Source: Synergistaceae bacterium | GTDB lineage: Bacteria; Synergistota; Synergistia; Synergistales; Aminobacteriaceae | Direction of reading: 5' to 3' | NCBI GenBank assembly: GCA_017446645.1 | Contig: JAFSQO010000340.1 | Coordinates: 1-15,413 of the forward strand | DNA: 15,413 nucleotides | Part shown: in pieces, positions 1 through 6,216 of the stretch | Layout: each line of letters begins with the position of its first letter | Numbering within the stretch: position 1 is the first letter of the stretch | Made by a program: the position numbers and the translations under genes | Notes under the pieces: model-generated | The model's input: only the letters and a program-made list of their open reading frames with translations | Database searches by the model: none | Told to the model about the DNA's origin: nothing

Positions 1-905
1 TATCTCGAATGTGCCTTCTCTCCGTGAATGATTAACACAGGCGAACGAATCTCGCTGACAAAGGCAAGCATGGGCATGTTAATTAACGCAAGTCCTGCCG
101 TTACGTTCCAGCCTTCGTTAGAGTTAAGAGATCTCTTATGATAGCCCCTAGGTGTCTTGTAATAGGCGTGATAATCCTTCACGAACTGCGGGGCGTCTTC
201 GGGCAGTGGGTCAATTACTCCGCCTGCACGTGCATAAGTCCCTGACTTATAATCTTTGACTCTCTGGGCATTCATGGCCTGACGGGCTGCAAAACGTTTT
301 TCCTCGCTGTCGTCTGCATCGAAATATCCATTGGCTGCGACTCTTGACAGGTTGTACATAGTTGACGAGACTGTAGCCTTGATTCGAGTGTCAGAAGCTG
401 CTGCGTTGAGTCCAATTCCTCCCCAGCCGCAGACACCGATAATGCCGATTCTTTCAGGGTCAATGAAATCACGGGTGCTGAGAAAATCTACTGCTGCTGA
501 AAAGTCTTCAGTGTTAATTTCAGGCGAGCTTACATTACGGGCAGGGCCTCCGCTCTCACCGGTGAATGAAGGATCGAATGCCAACGCTACATAACCGAAC
601 TTGGCCATCTCCTGAGCGTAAAGTCCTGACACCTGTTCTTTCACTGCTCCGAAAGGTCCGGCGACTGCAATAGCCGCATACTTCTTCGAGGAGTCAAAGT
701 CTTTCGGCAAATATAAATCGCCTGTTAAATCAATCCCGTAAATATTATGAAAGTGTGCTTTCCTGACCTGAATACTGGAGTCAATTTTAAACACCCTTGT
801 ATCTTCCGTGAAGTCCGTGATGTCTTTATCTTCTGCAAACGATACAGAAGCAAGGGACATGATTATTAACGCTGCTGATAAAATCTTTAACATCTTCATT
901 TTCAT
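1..905 (-). CDS. Exported alpha/beta hydrolase (dienelactone-hydrolase-like), 3' end cut by window edge
   Basis: I translated this from the complement: 301 codons are open from ATG at 905 to the window edge, with no stop reached. Residues 1-24 form a signal peptide (lysine-rich start, hydrophobic core, SVSFA before EDKD), so the enzyme should be exported. The body is an alpha/beta hydrolase: strand-loop AVAGPFG near 81-86, then the nucleophile elbow GVCGWGG at 157-163, and HGEKAHS near the edge. The elbow centre is Cys159 rather than the usual serine, as in dienelactone hydrolases and some COG1073-type hydrolases. AGGAGG at 911-916 sits 5 bases before the chosen ATG; in-frame ATGs at 899 and 893 are possible but worse spaced. 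It is divergent from the LysR gene, which may control it. The substrate is unknown. The catalytic acid and histidine probably lie at or beyond the edge. Confidence 0.85.
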   Translation of the reverse strand, partial: MKMKMLKILSAALIIMSLASVSFAEDKDITDFTEDTRVFKIDSSIQVRKAHFHNIYGIDLTGDLYLPKDFDSSKKYAAIAVAGPFGAVKEQVSGLYAQEMAKFGYVALAFDPSFTGESGGPARNVSSPEINTEDFSAAVDFLSTRDFIDPERIGIIGVCGWGGIGLNAAASDTRIKATVSSTMYNLSRVAANGYFDADDSEEKRFAARQAMNAQRVKDYKSGTYARAGGVIDPLPEDAPQFVKDYHAYYKTPRGYHKRSLNSNEGWNVTAGLALINMPMLAFVSEIRSPVLIIHGEKAHSR

Positions 906-933
906 TAAAGCCTCCTGTGTGAATTAATGACTG

Positions 934-963
934 AATTATCGCGTGTTGTTCCAGTTTTGTCGA
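934..963 (-). promoter_or_regulatory. Candidate promoter for the alpha/beta hydrolase gene
   Basis: On the minus strand a -35-like TCGACA (958-963) and a -10-like ATAATT (934-939) are separated by 18 bases, upstream of the hydrolase ribosome binding site. It overlaps the candidate LysR promoter on the other strand, the usual arrangement for a LysR regulator and its divergent target. The match to consensus is only moderate. Confidence 0.35.
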
Positions 964-974
964 ATGCCTATAGT
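946..974 (+). promoter_or_regulatory. Candidate promoter for the LysR-family regulator gene
   Basis: TTGTTC (946-951) and TATAGT (969-974) are spaced by 17 bases, about 50 bases before the LysR start. Just downstream, TCAG (981-984) and CTGA (991-994) form a small dyad that could be part of a regulator operator. Consensus match is moderate and no operator can be proved from one copy. Confidence 0.35.
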
Positions 975-1024
975 GTAAAATCAGTTATGCCTGAAATTAT
1001 ATATCTTTGATTGAGGTGATAATC

Positions 1025-1909
1025 ATGGAACTTAGAATCTTACGTTACTTTCTTGAAGTTGCAAATGAACTCAGCTTTACCCGTGCTGCTGACAAAATTC
1101 ACATCACTCAGCCGACACTCTCAAGACAAATCGCACAACTTGAGGCAGAACTCGGCAAGAAATTATATACCCGCGAAAATTACGGGATAAAGCTCACAGA
1201 AGAAGGACTGCTGTTACGAAAACGCGCTGAAGAAATCATAGAACTCGAACAAAAGACCCTCAGCGAACTCTCAGGCAGCGACGACAACATTCACGGTACT
1301 ATTTATATCGGAGCAGGAGAGACAGCGGGAATTCGGCACATCTGCAAAATTCTCAGGGACTTACGGACAAAATTCCCGGACATAACCTACAGAATGATCA
1401 GCGCAGACTCCGAAGACGTTACTGACAAGCTCGACAAGGGGCTAATCGACTTCGGTTTATTCGTAGGACGTGCCAACCTCGACAAATATAACTGCGTCAA
1501 CCTTCCTGACTCAGAATCCGACAGATGGGGCGTAATCGTCAGGGTTGATGATGAACTTGCGGGCCGAAAATCTATCTCACCTGAAGACTTAAGGGGACGC
1601 GAGTTACTTTTCTCTCATCAGGCAAAGGCTCAGGGCGAATTCTCCGGCTGGCTAGGCTTTCCATTCAGCGAGCTTAACGTTGCAGGAACACACAATCTTG
1701 CATACAACGCTTCAGTCATGGTTCGCTGCGGTCTGGGAATTCTAATCACTATCGAAGGCATAATAAACCACAATGAACTCGTATTTATTCCGTTAAGGCC
1801 CGAAATTAAGGCAAAATTAATCCTGGCATGGAAAAAAGAAGCTGTGCTCTCAAAAGCTGCGAAAAAATTTCTGGAGTTATTGCGTTCGTCAAGCATTCAG
1901 ACCCTGTAA
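1025..1909 (+). CDS. LysR-family transcriptional regulator
   Basis: This 294-residue protein has the classic LysR layout. An N-terminal winged helix-turn-helix occupies about residues 1-60 (LRYFLEVANELSFTRAA, then TQPTLSRQIAQLE at 29-41). A linker helix follows, then an effector-binding domain from about 90 to 290 beginning GTIYIGAGET. The reading frame stays open back to a TTG at 1007, but ATG at 1025 is chosen because LysR proteins begin with MELRxLRYF and GAGGTGAT at 1013-1020 is a good ribosome binding site. The gene is divergent from the alpha/beta hydrolase, so it probably regulates that gene and itself in response to a small ligand. Its 3' end overlaps the convergent MerR gene by 21 bases. 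The ligand cannot be deduced. Confidence 0.92.
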   Translation: MELRILRYFLEVANELSFTRAADKIHITQPTLSRQIAQLEAELGKKLYTRENYGIKLTEEGLLLRKRAEEIIELEQKTLSELSGSDDNIHGTIYIGAGETAGIRHICKILRDLRTKFPDITYRMISADSEDVTDKLDKGLIDFGLFVGRANLDKYNCVNLPDSESDRWGVIVRVDDELAGRKSISPEDLRGRELLFSHQAKAQGEFSGWLGFPFSELNVAGTHNLAYNASVMVRCGLGILITIEGIINHNELVFIPLRPEIKAKLILAWKKEAVLSKAAKKFLELLRSSSIQTL

Positions 1910-2341
1910 ATATTTACGCGCTGCCCTGAACTGCTCCGGAATTTCTGAGAGATTCATGCTGCGTACTCTCTGTTCAGTTCCCTCATTGCAGGCCGTCTCG
2001 TAGTACCAGCATTTGTACTCGATTACGTCCAGAACCCCCTGTAGATTCTTTAGCTCCTCGCGAAGTGAGTCCCGCCTTCTGTGAAAGATCTCCAGTCTGT
2101 CACTTAGGGCCTCATCACCGCGCCCTGACATGTCGATAAAATTCTTGATGTCCTTAATCGACAATCCGGACCTTTTCAGGCAATCTATTAATTTCAGGTG
2201 AGCATAATCCTCGTCAGTGAAGATTCTTGTGTTGTTAGGGTCACGCTTCAGTGAGGGCAAGAGTCCCTGCTTGTCATAATATCTCAGAGTCGAAGCAGGA
2301 AGCCCCGTCATCCTCGACATATCCTTAATCGTATAAGGCAA
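1889..2341 (-). CDS. MerR-family transcriptional regulator (AdhR-like)
   Basis: The 150-residue protein opens with the MerR DNA-binding domain (YTIKDMSRMTGLPASTLRYYDKQGLL, residues 3-28; wing with NNTRIFTDEDY at 36-46). A coiled-coil dimerisation helix follows at about 75-110. Cys54 lies in LIDCLKRSGLSIKDI, the place of the reactive cysteine in AdhR-type aldehyde-responsive regulators, and a second cysteine pair lies in KCWYYETAC. Sensing of reactive electrophiles or redox state is therefore plausible but inferred. The start is TTG at 2341, with GAGGAG (2353-2358) 11 bases upstream; no better in-frame start gives the full MerR N-terminus. It converges on LysR with a 21-base overlap, so mutual antisense transcription is possible. 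No target gene is obvious nearby. Confidence 0.9.
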   Translation of the reverse strand: MPYTIKDMSRMTGLPASTLRYYDKQGLLPSLKRDPNNTRIFTDEDYAHLKLIDCLKRSGLSIKDIKNFIDMSGRGDEALSDRLEIFHRRRDSLREELKNLQGVLDVIEYKCWYYETACNEGTEQRVRSMNLSEIPEQFRAARKYLQGLNA

Positions 2342-2410
2342 AATTTATCTAGCTCCTCAATGTGAAATATATTTTATTATTATACCGTCAATGTCAGCTG
2401 TGAATGCGAG

Positions 2411-2460
2411 AACAAAATAAGAACTTCTGAACCAGTTATTATCTTGATTCAGAAGCTCTT
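2411..2460 (-). terminator. Hairpin terminator downstream of the tRNA gene
   Basis: The arms at 2419-2431 and 2448-2460 form a 13-bp stem on the minus-strand RNA (one G-U pair, which would be an A-C mismatch on the + strand). A few more pairs can extend into the loop. The stem is followed by ATTTTGTT. The strand-specific wobble and short U-rich tail point to termination of the minus-strand tRNA transcript. The U-tract is weak. Confidence 0.6.
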
Positions 2461-2466
2461 ACTTTA

Positions 2467-2540
2467 TGGGCCTGCCTGGACTCGAACCAGGAACCTTCCG
2501 GTTATGAGCCGGTGGCTCTGACCACTTGAGCTACAGGCCC
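2467..2540 (-). tRNA. tRNA with anticodon CAT (probably elongator tRNA-Met)
   Basis: The complement folds as a 74-base cloverleaf. It has a 7-bp acceptor stem (GGGCCTG with CAGGCCC, discriminator A at 2467), a D arm GCTC/GAGC with GTGG in the loop, anticodon loop CTCATAA, and a T arm CCTGG-TTCGAGT-CCAGG. CCA is not encoded. The uppermost anticodon-stem position is an A-A mismatch; the remaining four pairs are good. A CAT anticodon is shared by elongator Met, initiator Met and lysidine-modified tRNA-Ile2. A normal G1-C72 pair excludes a typical initiator, and elongator Met is favoured over Ile2 only by general resemblance. It stands alone between the MerR gene and ptsH. Confidence 0.93.
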
Positions 2541-2553
2541 GAACGACTAAGAA

Positions 2554-2582
2554 ATTTTACACGCGATAAGATTTTGCGTCAA
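2554..2582 (-). promoter_or_regulatory. Promoter of the tRNA gene
   Basis: On the minus strand TTGACG (2577-2582) and TAAAAT (2554-2559) are separated by exactly 17 bases. The -10 ends 13 bases before the tRNA 5' end, leaving a short leader of a few bases. This is the best sigma-70-type promoter in the window and suits a strongly expressed stable RNA. Confidence 0.7.
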
Positions 2583-2632
2583 GTCGAAAATTTTTTCATG
2601 ACTCTAATAAGCGCGAAAATCGAATTATATAT

Positions 2633-2638
2633 TATAAT
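2633..2638 (+). promoter_or_regulatory. Candidate -10 box for the ptsH-ptsI-ROK operon
   Basis: A perfect TATAAT lies about 60 bases before the ptsH start, in an AT-rich stretch. I see no good -35 hexamer at 16-18 bases upstream, so this is only a candidate. Confidence 0.3.
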
Positions 2639-2696
2639 TTGTCTAACACTGCGCCATTTTATTTTATATCAAGCACGAAAGGAAGTAATTTGTACT

Positions 2697-2954
2697 ATGA
2701 AAGAATTTAAGTATGTCATTACGGACCCAGTAGGTATTCATGCACGTCCCGCAGGTCTTCTTGTCAAAGAGGCCAAGAACTTCAAGAGCGTTGCAACGTT
2801 CATCAAGGGCGACAAGTCAGCCAAAGCCACTGCCTTAATGAAGCTCATGGGTATGGGCATCGTTCAGGGCGATGAAGTTACAGTAAGAGTCGAAGGTGAA
2901 GACGAGGAAGCCTGCGCCGCCGCAATCGAGAAATTCCTCAAGGAGAACTTCTAA
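2697..2954 (+). CDS. ptsH: Phosphocarrier protein HPr
   Basis: This is an 85-residue HPr, which carries phosphate from enzyme I to sugar-specific enzyme II complexes. The active site GIHARPAG places the phosphorylated His15 and Arg17 as in known HPr proteins. At the position of regulatory Ser46 in Bacillus HPr (KSIMGVMSLGI) this protein reads TALMKLMGMGI, so residue 46 is alanine; control by HPr kinase/phosphorylase at this site is not expected. The start is ATG at 2697, giving the standard HPr N-terminus, with GGAAG at 2681-2685 about 11 bases upstream. The frame is open for 57 more codons upstream, but that part does not resemble HPr. It is followed after 2 bases by ptsI. Confidence 0.95.
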   Translation: MKEFKYVITDPVGIHARPAGLLVKEAKNFKSVATFIKGDKSAKATALMKLMGMGIVQGDEVTVRVEGEDEEACAAAIEKFLKENF

Positions 2955-2956
2955 TC

Positions 2957-4687
2957 ATGCAAGTCTTCAAAGGCATCAAGATAGTAAACGGAATCGGAAT
3001 CGGCAAGATTAAGATTTACAAGGTTCCGGTTTACGAGATCAACGAGGCACTTGTAAGCGATCAAGAAGCAGAACTCGCCCGCTTTGAAGCAGCAAAAACA
3101 AAGGTTCAGGAGCAGCAGTCAGCACTCGCCGAGAAAGAACGCAAAGACGGCAGGGAAGAGACCGCAGGAATCTTTGACGCTCACGCAATGATGCTCGAAG
3201 AAGATGACGTTATCGACGAAGCCTGCAAGGAGTTACTCAGCGAAGGACACACTGCAGAGTATGCTGTAAATAAAGGCTGTGAAGCTGCTGAAGAAGTCTT
3301 CAAGAACATGGAAGACCCCTATTTCCAGGCAAGAAGCGCAGACGTTGTTGACCTGAAGAACTCAATGCTCGATGTCCTATTCGGCAACGACACGGAAAGC
3401 CTTCAGGGTACTGAGCCTGCAATACTAGTCGCTGAGGACATGGCACCTTCTGAGACGGTGAAACTTGACAAGTCGCTTTTACTCGGACTCGTTACGAGAT
3501 TGGGAAGTTCCAACAGCCACACAGCTATACTCGCACGAAGCATGAACTTACCCACTCTGATTCAGTGTCAGGATATTTCAGACGACTGGGACGGAAAATT
3601 TGCAATTCTTGACGGCTATAACTCCTGCATCTATATCGAACCTGAACAGGAGATTATTGACAAGCTAACAGCCAAGCAGAAAGAAGACCGCGAAAAAGAG
3701 GCCAAGCTCCAGGAACTCAAGGGCAAACCCAGCGTTACGAAAGACGGCCAGAAGGTAAGGCTCTACGCAAACATCGGAGGCCCTAAAGACATCAATGCAG
3801 TAATCGAGAACGATGCAGAAGGCGTTGGTTTGTTCAGATCAGAGTTCGTCTATCTTAACTCAAAGACAGACCCATCTGAAGACGAGCAGTTTGCAGCTTA
3901 CAAGAAAGTCCTCGAAGCACTTGCTCCCAGACTCGTAATTATAAGAACTTGCGATATTGGAGCCGACAAGACGATTGATTACATGAAGCTCGACAAAGAA
4001 GACAATCCTGCGTTAGGTTTCAGGGCTGTAAGAATTTGCCTCTCACGTCCCGATTTCTTCAAGAGGCAGTTACGGGCATTGTTACGTGCATCGGCGTTCG
4101 GTAATCTTGGAATCATGTTCCCAATGATTATAAGCAAGTGGGAAGTCCAGGAGTGCAAGAAGATTCTCAACGAGTGCAAAGAAGAGTTGACAAGAGAAGG
4201 CGTAGCAATCGGCAAGTACGAGATAGGCATCATGATCGAGACCCCTGCGGCTGCTTTATGTGCTGACGACTTGGCCGAAGAAGTCGATTTCTTCTCGCTG
4301 GGGACTAACGACTTGACCCAGTACACCTGCGCAATTGACAGACAGAGCGCAAATCTTGAGCGTTTTGCAGATACCCATCACCCTGCTGTGTTAAGATTAA
4401 TCCGTGAAACTGTAGAGGCAGGACACAGGCACAATACTTGGGTAGGAATTTGCGGAGAACTTGGAGCAGACCCGACACTCACTGAAACCTTCTTGAGCAT
4501 GGGCGTTGATGAGCTTTCTGTCAATCCAAAGAGCATTTTGCCGTTAAGAGGCAATGTCAGAAATGTAGATTTATCCGGCTTAAAAAAAAATAATAACCCT
4601 GAGCCGAAAAAAGAATCTGAAGTAAAGGCTGAAGCAAAAACTGAAGCAAAACCGGCAAAGGGATTTTGGGGGAGGTTATTTAGCTAA
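2957..4687 (+). CDS. ptsI: Phosphoenolpyruvate-protein phosphotransferase, PTS enzyme I
   Basis: Enzyme I takes phosphate from phosphoenolpyruvate and passes it to HPr. The 576 residues show the HPr-binding N-domain, the swivelling domain with active His188 (GSSNSHTAILAR) and a C-terminal PEP-binding barrel. In the barrel, Arg294 (GLFRSEF), Arg330 (IIRTCDIGADK), Arg356 (LGFRAVR), Glu428 (GIMIETPAAA), Asp452 (GTNDLTQY) and Cys499 (GICGELGAD) are all in place. It should be catalytically competent. Beyond the normal end, roughly residues 543-576 form a low-complexity Lys/Glu/Ala tail closing in KGFWGRLFS, which typical enzyme I lacks. Translation probably uses AAGGAG at 2940-2945 inside ptsH. 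No enzyme II gene is in the window, so its final target is unknown. Confidence 0.96.
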   Translation: MQVFKGIKIVNGIGIGKIKIYKVPVYEINEALVSDQEAELARFEAAKTKVQEQQSALAEKERKDGREETAGIFDAHAMMLEEDDVIDEACKELLSEGHTAEYAVNKGCEAAEEVFKNMEDPYFQARSADVVDLKNSMLDVLFGNDTESLQGTEPAILVAEDMAPSETVKLDKSLLLGLVTRLGSSNSHTAILARSMNLPTLIQCQDISDDWDGKFAILDGYNSCIYIEPEQEIIDKLTAKQKEDREKEAKLQELKGKPSVTKDGQKVRLYANIGGPKDINAVIENDAEGVGLFRSEFVYLNSKTDPSEDEQFAAYKKVLEALAPRLVIIRTCDIGADKTIDYMKLDKEDNPALGFRAVRICLSRPDFFKRQLRALLRASAFGNLGIMFPMIISKWEVQECKKILNECKEELTREGVAIGKYEIGIMIETPAAALCADDLAEEVDFFSLGTNDLTQYTCAIDRQSANLERFADTHHPAVLRLIRETVEAGHRHNTWVGICGELGADPTLTETFLSMGVDELSVNPKSILPLRGNVRNVDLSGLKKNNNPEPKKESEVKAEAKTEAKPAKGFWGRLFS

Positions 4688-4688
4688 C

Positions 4689-5597
4689 ATGTTATATGGT
4701 GCATTAGAGACCAAAGGCAGAAGAATGCTCTGTGCTGTCGGTAACGAAAACGGACAGATTCTGGAGCGCGTTGTAATCCCTACGTCCACACCTGACGAGA
4801 CAATGCCGAAAATCATCGAGTTCTTCAAGGCAAGATTAGGCGATCCTGAAGGCGAACATATGTCAGCACTCGGAGTCGCATCGTTTGGCCCCGTCGATGT
4901 CAGAAAGAACTCAAAGACCTACGGGACTATTCTCAACACTCCTAAAATTGCCTGGAGAAATTTCCCGTTATTGAAGACCCTCAAGGAAGCCCTTAACGAT
5001 ATTCCTGTAGGCTTCGATACTGATGTCAACGCTGCATTACTCGCCGAGACAACATGGGGAGCAGCCAACGGACTCACCGACGCAGCATACGTTACAGTCG
5101 GCACAGGTATTGGAATAGGTGCTATCTCCGGAGGCAATTTGATTCACGGAATGCTTCACCCAGAGGCAGGCCACATAAAAATGTCTATCGTTGAAGGTGA
5201 TAATTATAAAGGACACTGCCCTTCACACGGAGCATGTTTCGAGGGAATGGCATCAGGTCTTGCGATTGCTGAAAGATGGGGCAAGTCACCCAAAGAACTT
5301 GCAGACAGGCCGGAAGTCTGGGACCTTGAGGCGAAATACATAGCCCAGGCACTTACTGCGATAGTGTATATTCTCAGTCCCCAGAAGATTATCTTAGGCG
5401 GAGGAATCATGCGTCAGGCTCAGTTGTTCCCGTTGATCCGCAAGTATCTTGTCGAGAACATCAACGAGTATATTGACACGAAAGAACTTCGCAACATCAA
5501 CAGCTATGTCTGTCCGGCATCGTTAAACGGCAATGAGGGCGTAATCGGAGCACTGAAGCTCGCAGATATGGCCGCAGCAGAAGAAGAAAATAATTAA
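4689..5597 (+). CDS. ROK-family protein, fructokinase-like, with variant phosphate loop
   Basis: The 302-residue protein belongs to the ROK sugar-kinase group, which phosphorylates hexoses with ATP, and most resembles the fructokinase (YdhR/GmuE) branch. Support comes from the catalytic-type motif DTDVNAA (Asp112), the second phosphate loop VGTGIGIGA (137-145), and the ROK zinc site His162, Cys177, His180, Cys183 in GH...CPSHGAC. The N-terminal loop is odd: members normally read ExGGTK, but here residues 7-12 are ETKGRR. ATP use may therefore be altered. There is no N-terminal helix-turn-helix, so it is not a ROK repressor. It starts 1 base after ptsI and is surely co-transcribed. It could be an active kinase or a regulatory sugar sensor. 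Confidence 0.85.
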   Translation: MLYGALETKGRRMLCAVGNENGQILERVVIPTSTPDETMPKIIEFFKARLGDPEGEHMSALGVASFGPVDVRKNSKTYGTILNTPKIAWRNFPLLKTLKEALNDIPVGFDTDVNAALLAETTWGAANGLTDAAYVTVGTGIGIGAISGGNLIHGMLHPEAGHIKMSIVEGDNYKGHCPSHGACFEGMASGLAIAERWGKSPKELADRPEVWDLEAKYIAQALTAIVYILSPQKIILGGGIMRQAQLFPLIRKYLVENINEYIDTKELRNINSYVCPASLNGNEGVIGALKLADMAAAEEENN

Positions 5598-5607
5598 CGC
5601 ATTAATC

Positions 5608-5647
5608 TCCCTGCTTCGTAATATTTAACTGGTTTATGAGGCAGGGA
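5608..5647 (+). other. Intergenic hairpin between the ROK gene and cheW
   Basis: TCCCTGCTTC (5608-5617) pairs with GAGGCAGGGA (5638-5647), a 10-bp stem with one T-G wobble and a 20-base loop. No T-run follows on either strand, so it is not a standard Rho-independent terminator. It may protect the 3' end of the pts-ROK message or shape the cheW leader. Confidence 0.4.
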
Positions 5648-5679
5648 AAAATTTACAAGAAAAAAGAGGGAGAATTTTT

Positions 5680-6210
5680 TTGGCTGAAGTTCAAAAATTA
5701 GAACCTGGACAAAACTCAGTTAATCAGGATTTTCGCGATCTTGACGTTGAGTCACTCGGTGAAGAGCATATTAATCTAGTCTTTACTTTAGGACGTGAAA
5801 ATTTCGGCGTTGATGTAAATCTCGTCCGTGAAATCGTTCGAGTCCCGTCATTCATTACCAGAGTCCCGAATGCTCCGGCGTATATCAGAGGCGTTATAAA
5901 TCTTAGAGGCACAATAGTACCCGTCTTTGATATGCACTTGAAGATCGGAATGGCTGGCAGACCCCTGACTGATGAGGCCCGTATTGTAGTCATCGCAATC
6001 AATGATGTAACATTCGGCATGATAGTAAATTCTGTGCGTGAAGTCCTGACGATTTATGATGCCCAGTTGGAAGTTGCTACAAAATTATCGGCTTCGATTG
6101 ACAGGCGTTATGTCCTGTGGGTAGCAAAACCTGCTGACGACAGGCTGATATTATTGCTTGATGTTTCGAGTCTGTTCGAGCTTGACCAGATTTTAGAAGA
6201 CAGCGAGTAA
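5680..6210 (+). CDS. cheW: Chemotaxis adaptor protein CheW
   Basis: This 176-residue protein is a single CheW (SH3-like) domain, about residues 30-172. CheW links methyl-accepting chemoreceptors to the CheA kinase in the cytoplasm. The hallmark YIRGVINLRGTIVPVFDMHLKIG covers 68-90, preceded by the conserved NLVREIVRVP, and the second half ends with LILLLDVSSLFE. A 29-residue polar N-terminal extension precedes the domain. The start is TTG at 5680 with GGGAG at 5668-5672, 7 bases away. No cheA, receptor or flagellar gene is in the window, so it is a detached CheW whose partners lie elsewhere. The amidase gene follows after only 6 bases, so the two are likely co-expressed. Confidence 0.95.
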   Translation: MAEVQKLEPGQNSVNQDFRDLDVESLGEEHINLVFTLGRENFGVDVNLVREIVRVPSFITRVPNAPAYIRGVINLRGTIVPVFDMHLKIGMAGRPLTDEARIVVIAINDVTFGMIVNSVREVLTIYDAQLEVATKLSASIDRRYVLWVAKPADDRLILLLDVSSLFELDQILEDSE

Positions 6211-6216
6211 TTTTTT

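Noticed and set aside
331..594. Plus-strand open frame opposite the alpha/beta hydrolase gene
   Set aside because: It is the shadow of the hydrolase coding frame, without a ribosome binding site or recognisable domain.
1007..1024. Upstream TTG start for the LysR gene
   Set aside because: It would place the ribosome binding site GAGGTGAT inside the coding region and add six residues not typical of LysR proteins.
2526..2696. In-frame N-terminal extension of HPr, including a hydrophobic stretch from an ATG at 2598
   Set aside because: The frame is open for 57 codons, but it runs back into the tRNA gene and its promoter, and HPr proteins start at the equivalent of ATG 2697, which has its own ribosome binding site.
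5608..5647. Hairpin after the ROK gene as an intrinsic terminator
   Set aside because: The stem is good, but no T-run follows it on either strand; it is kept only as a hairpin of unknown role.
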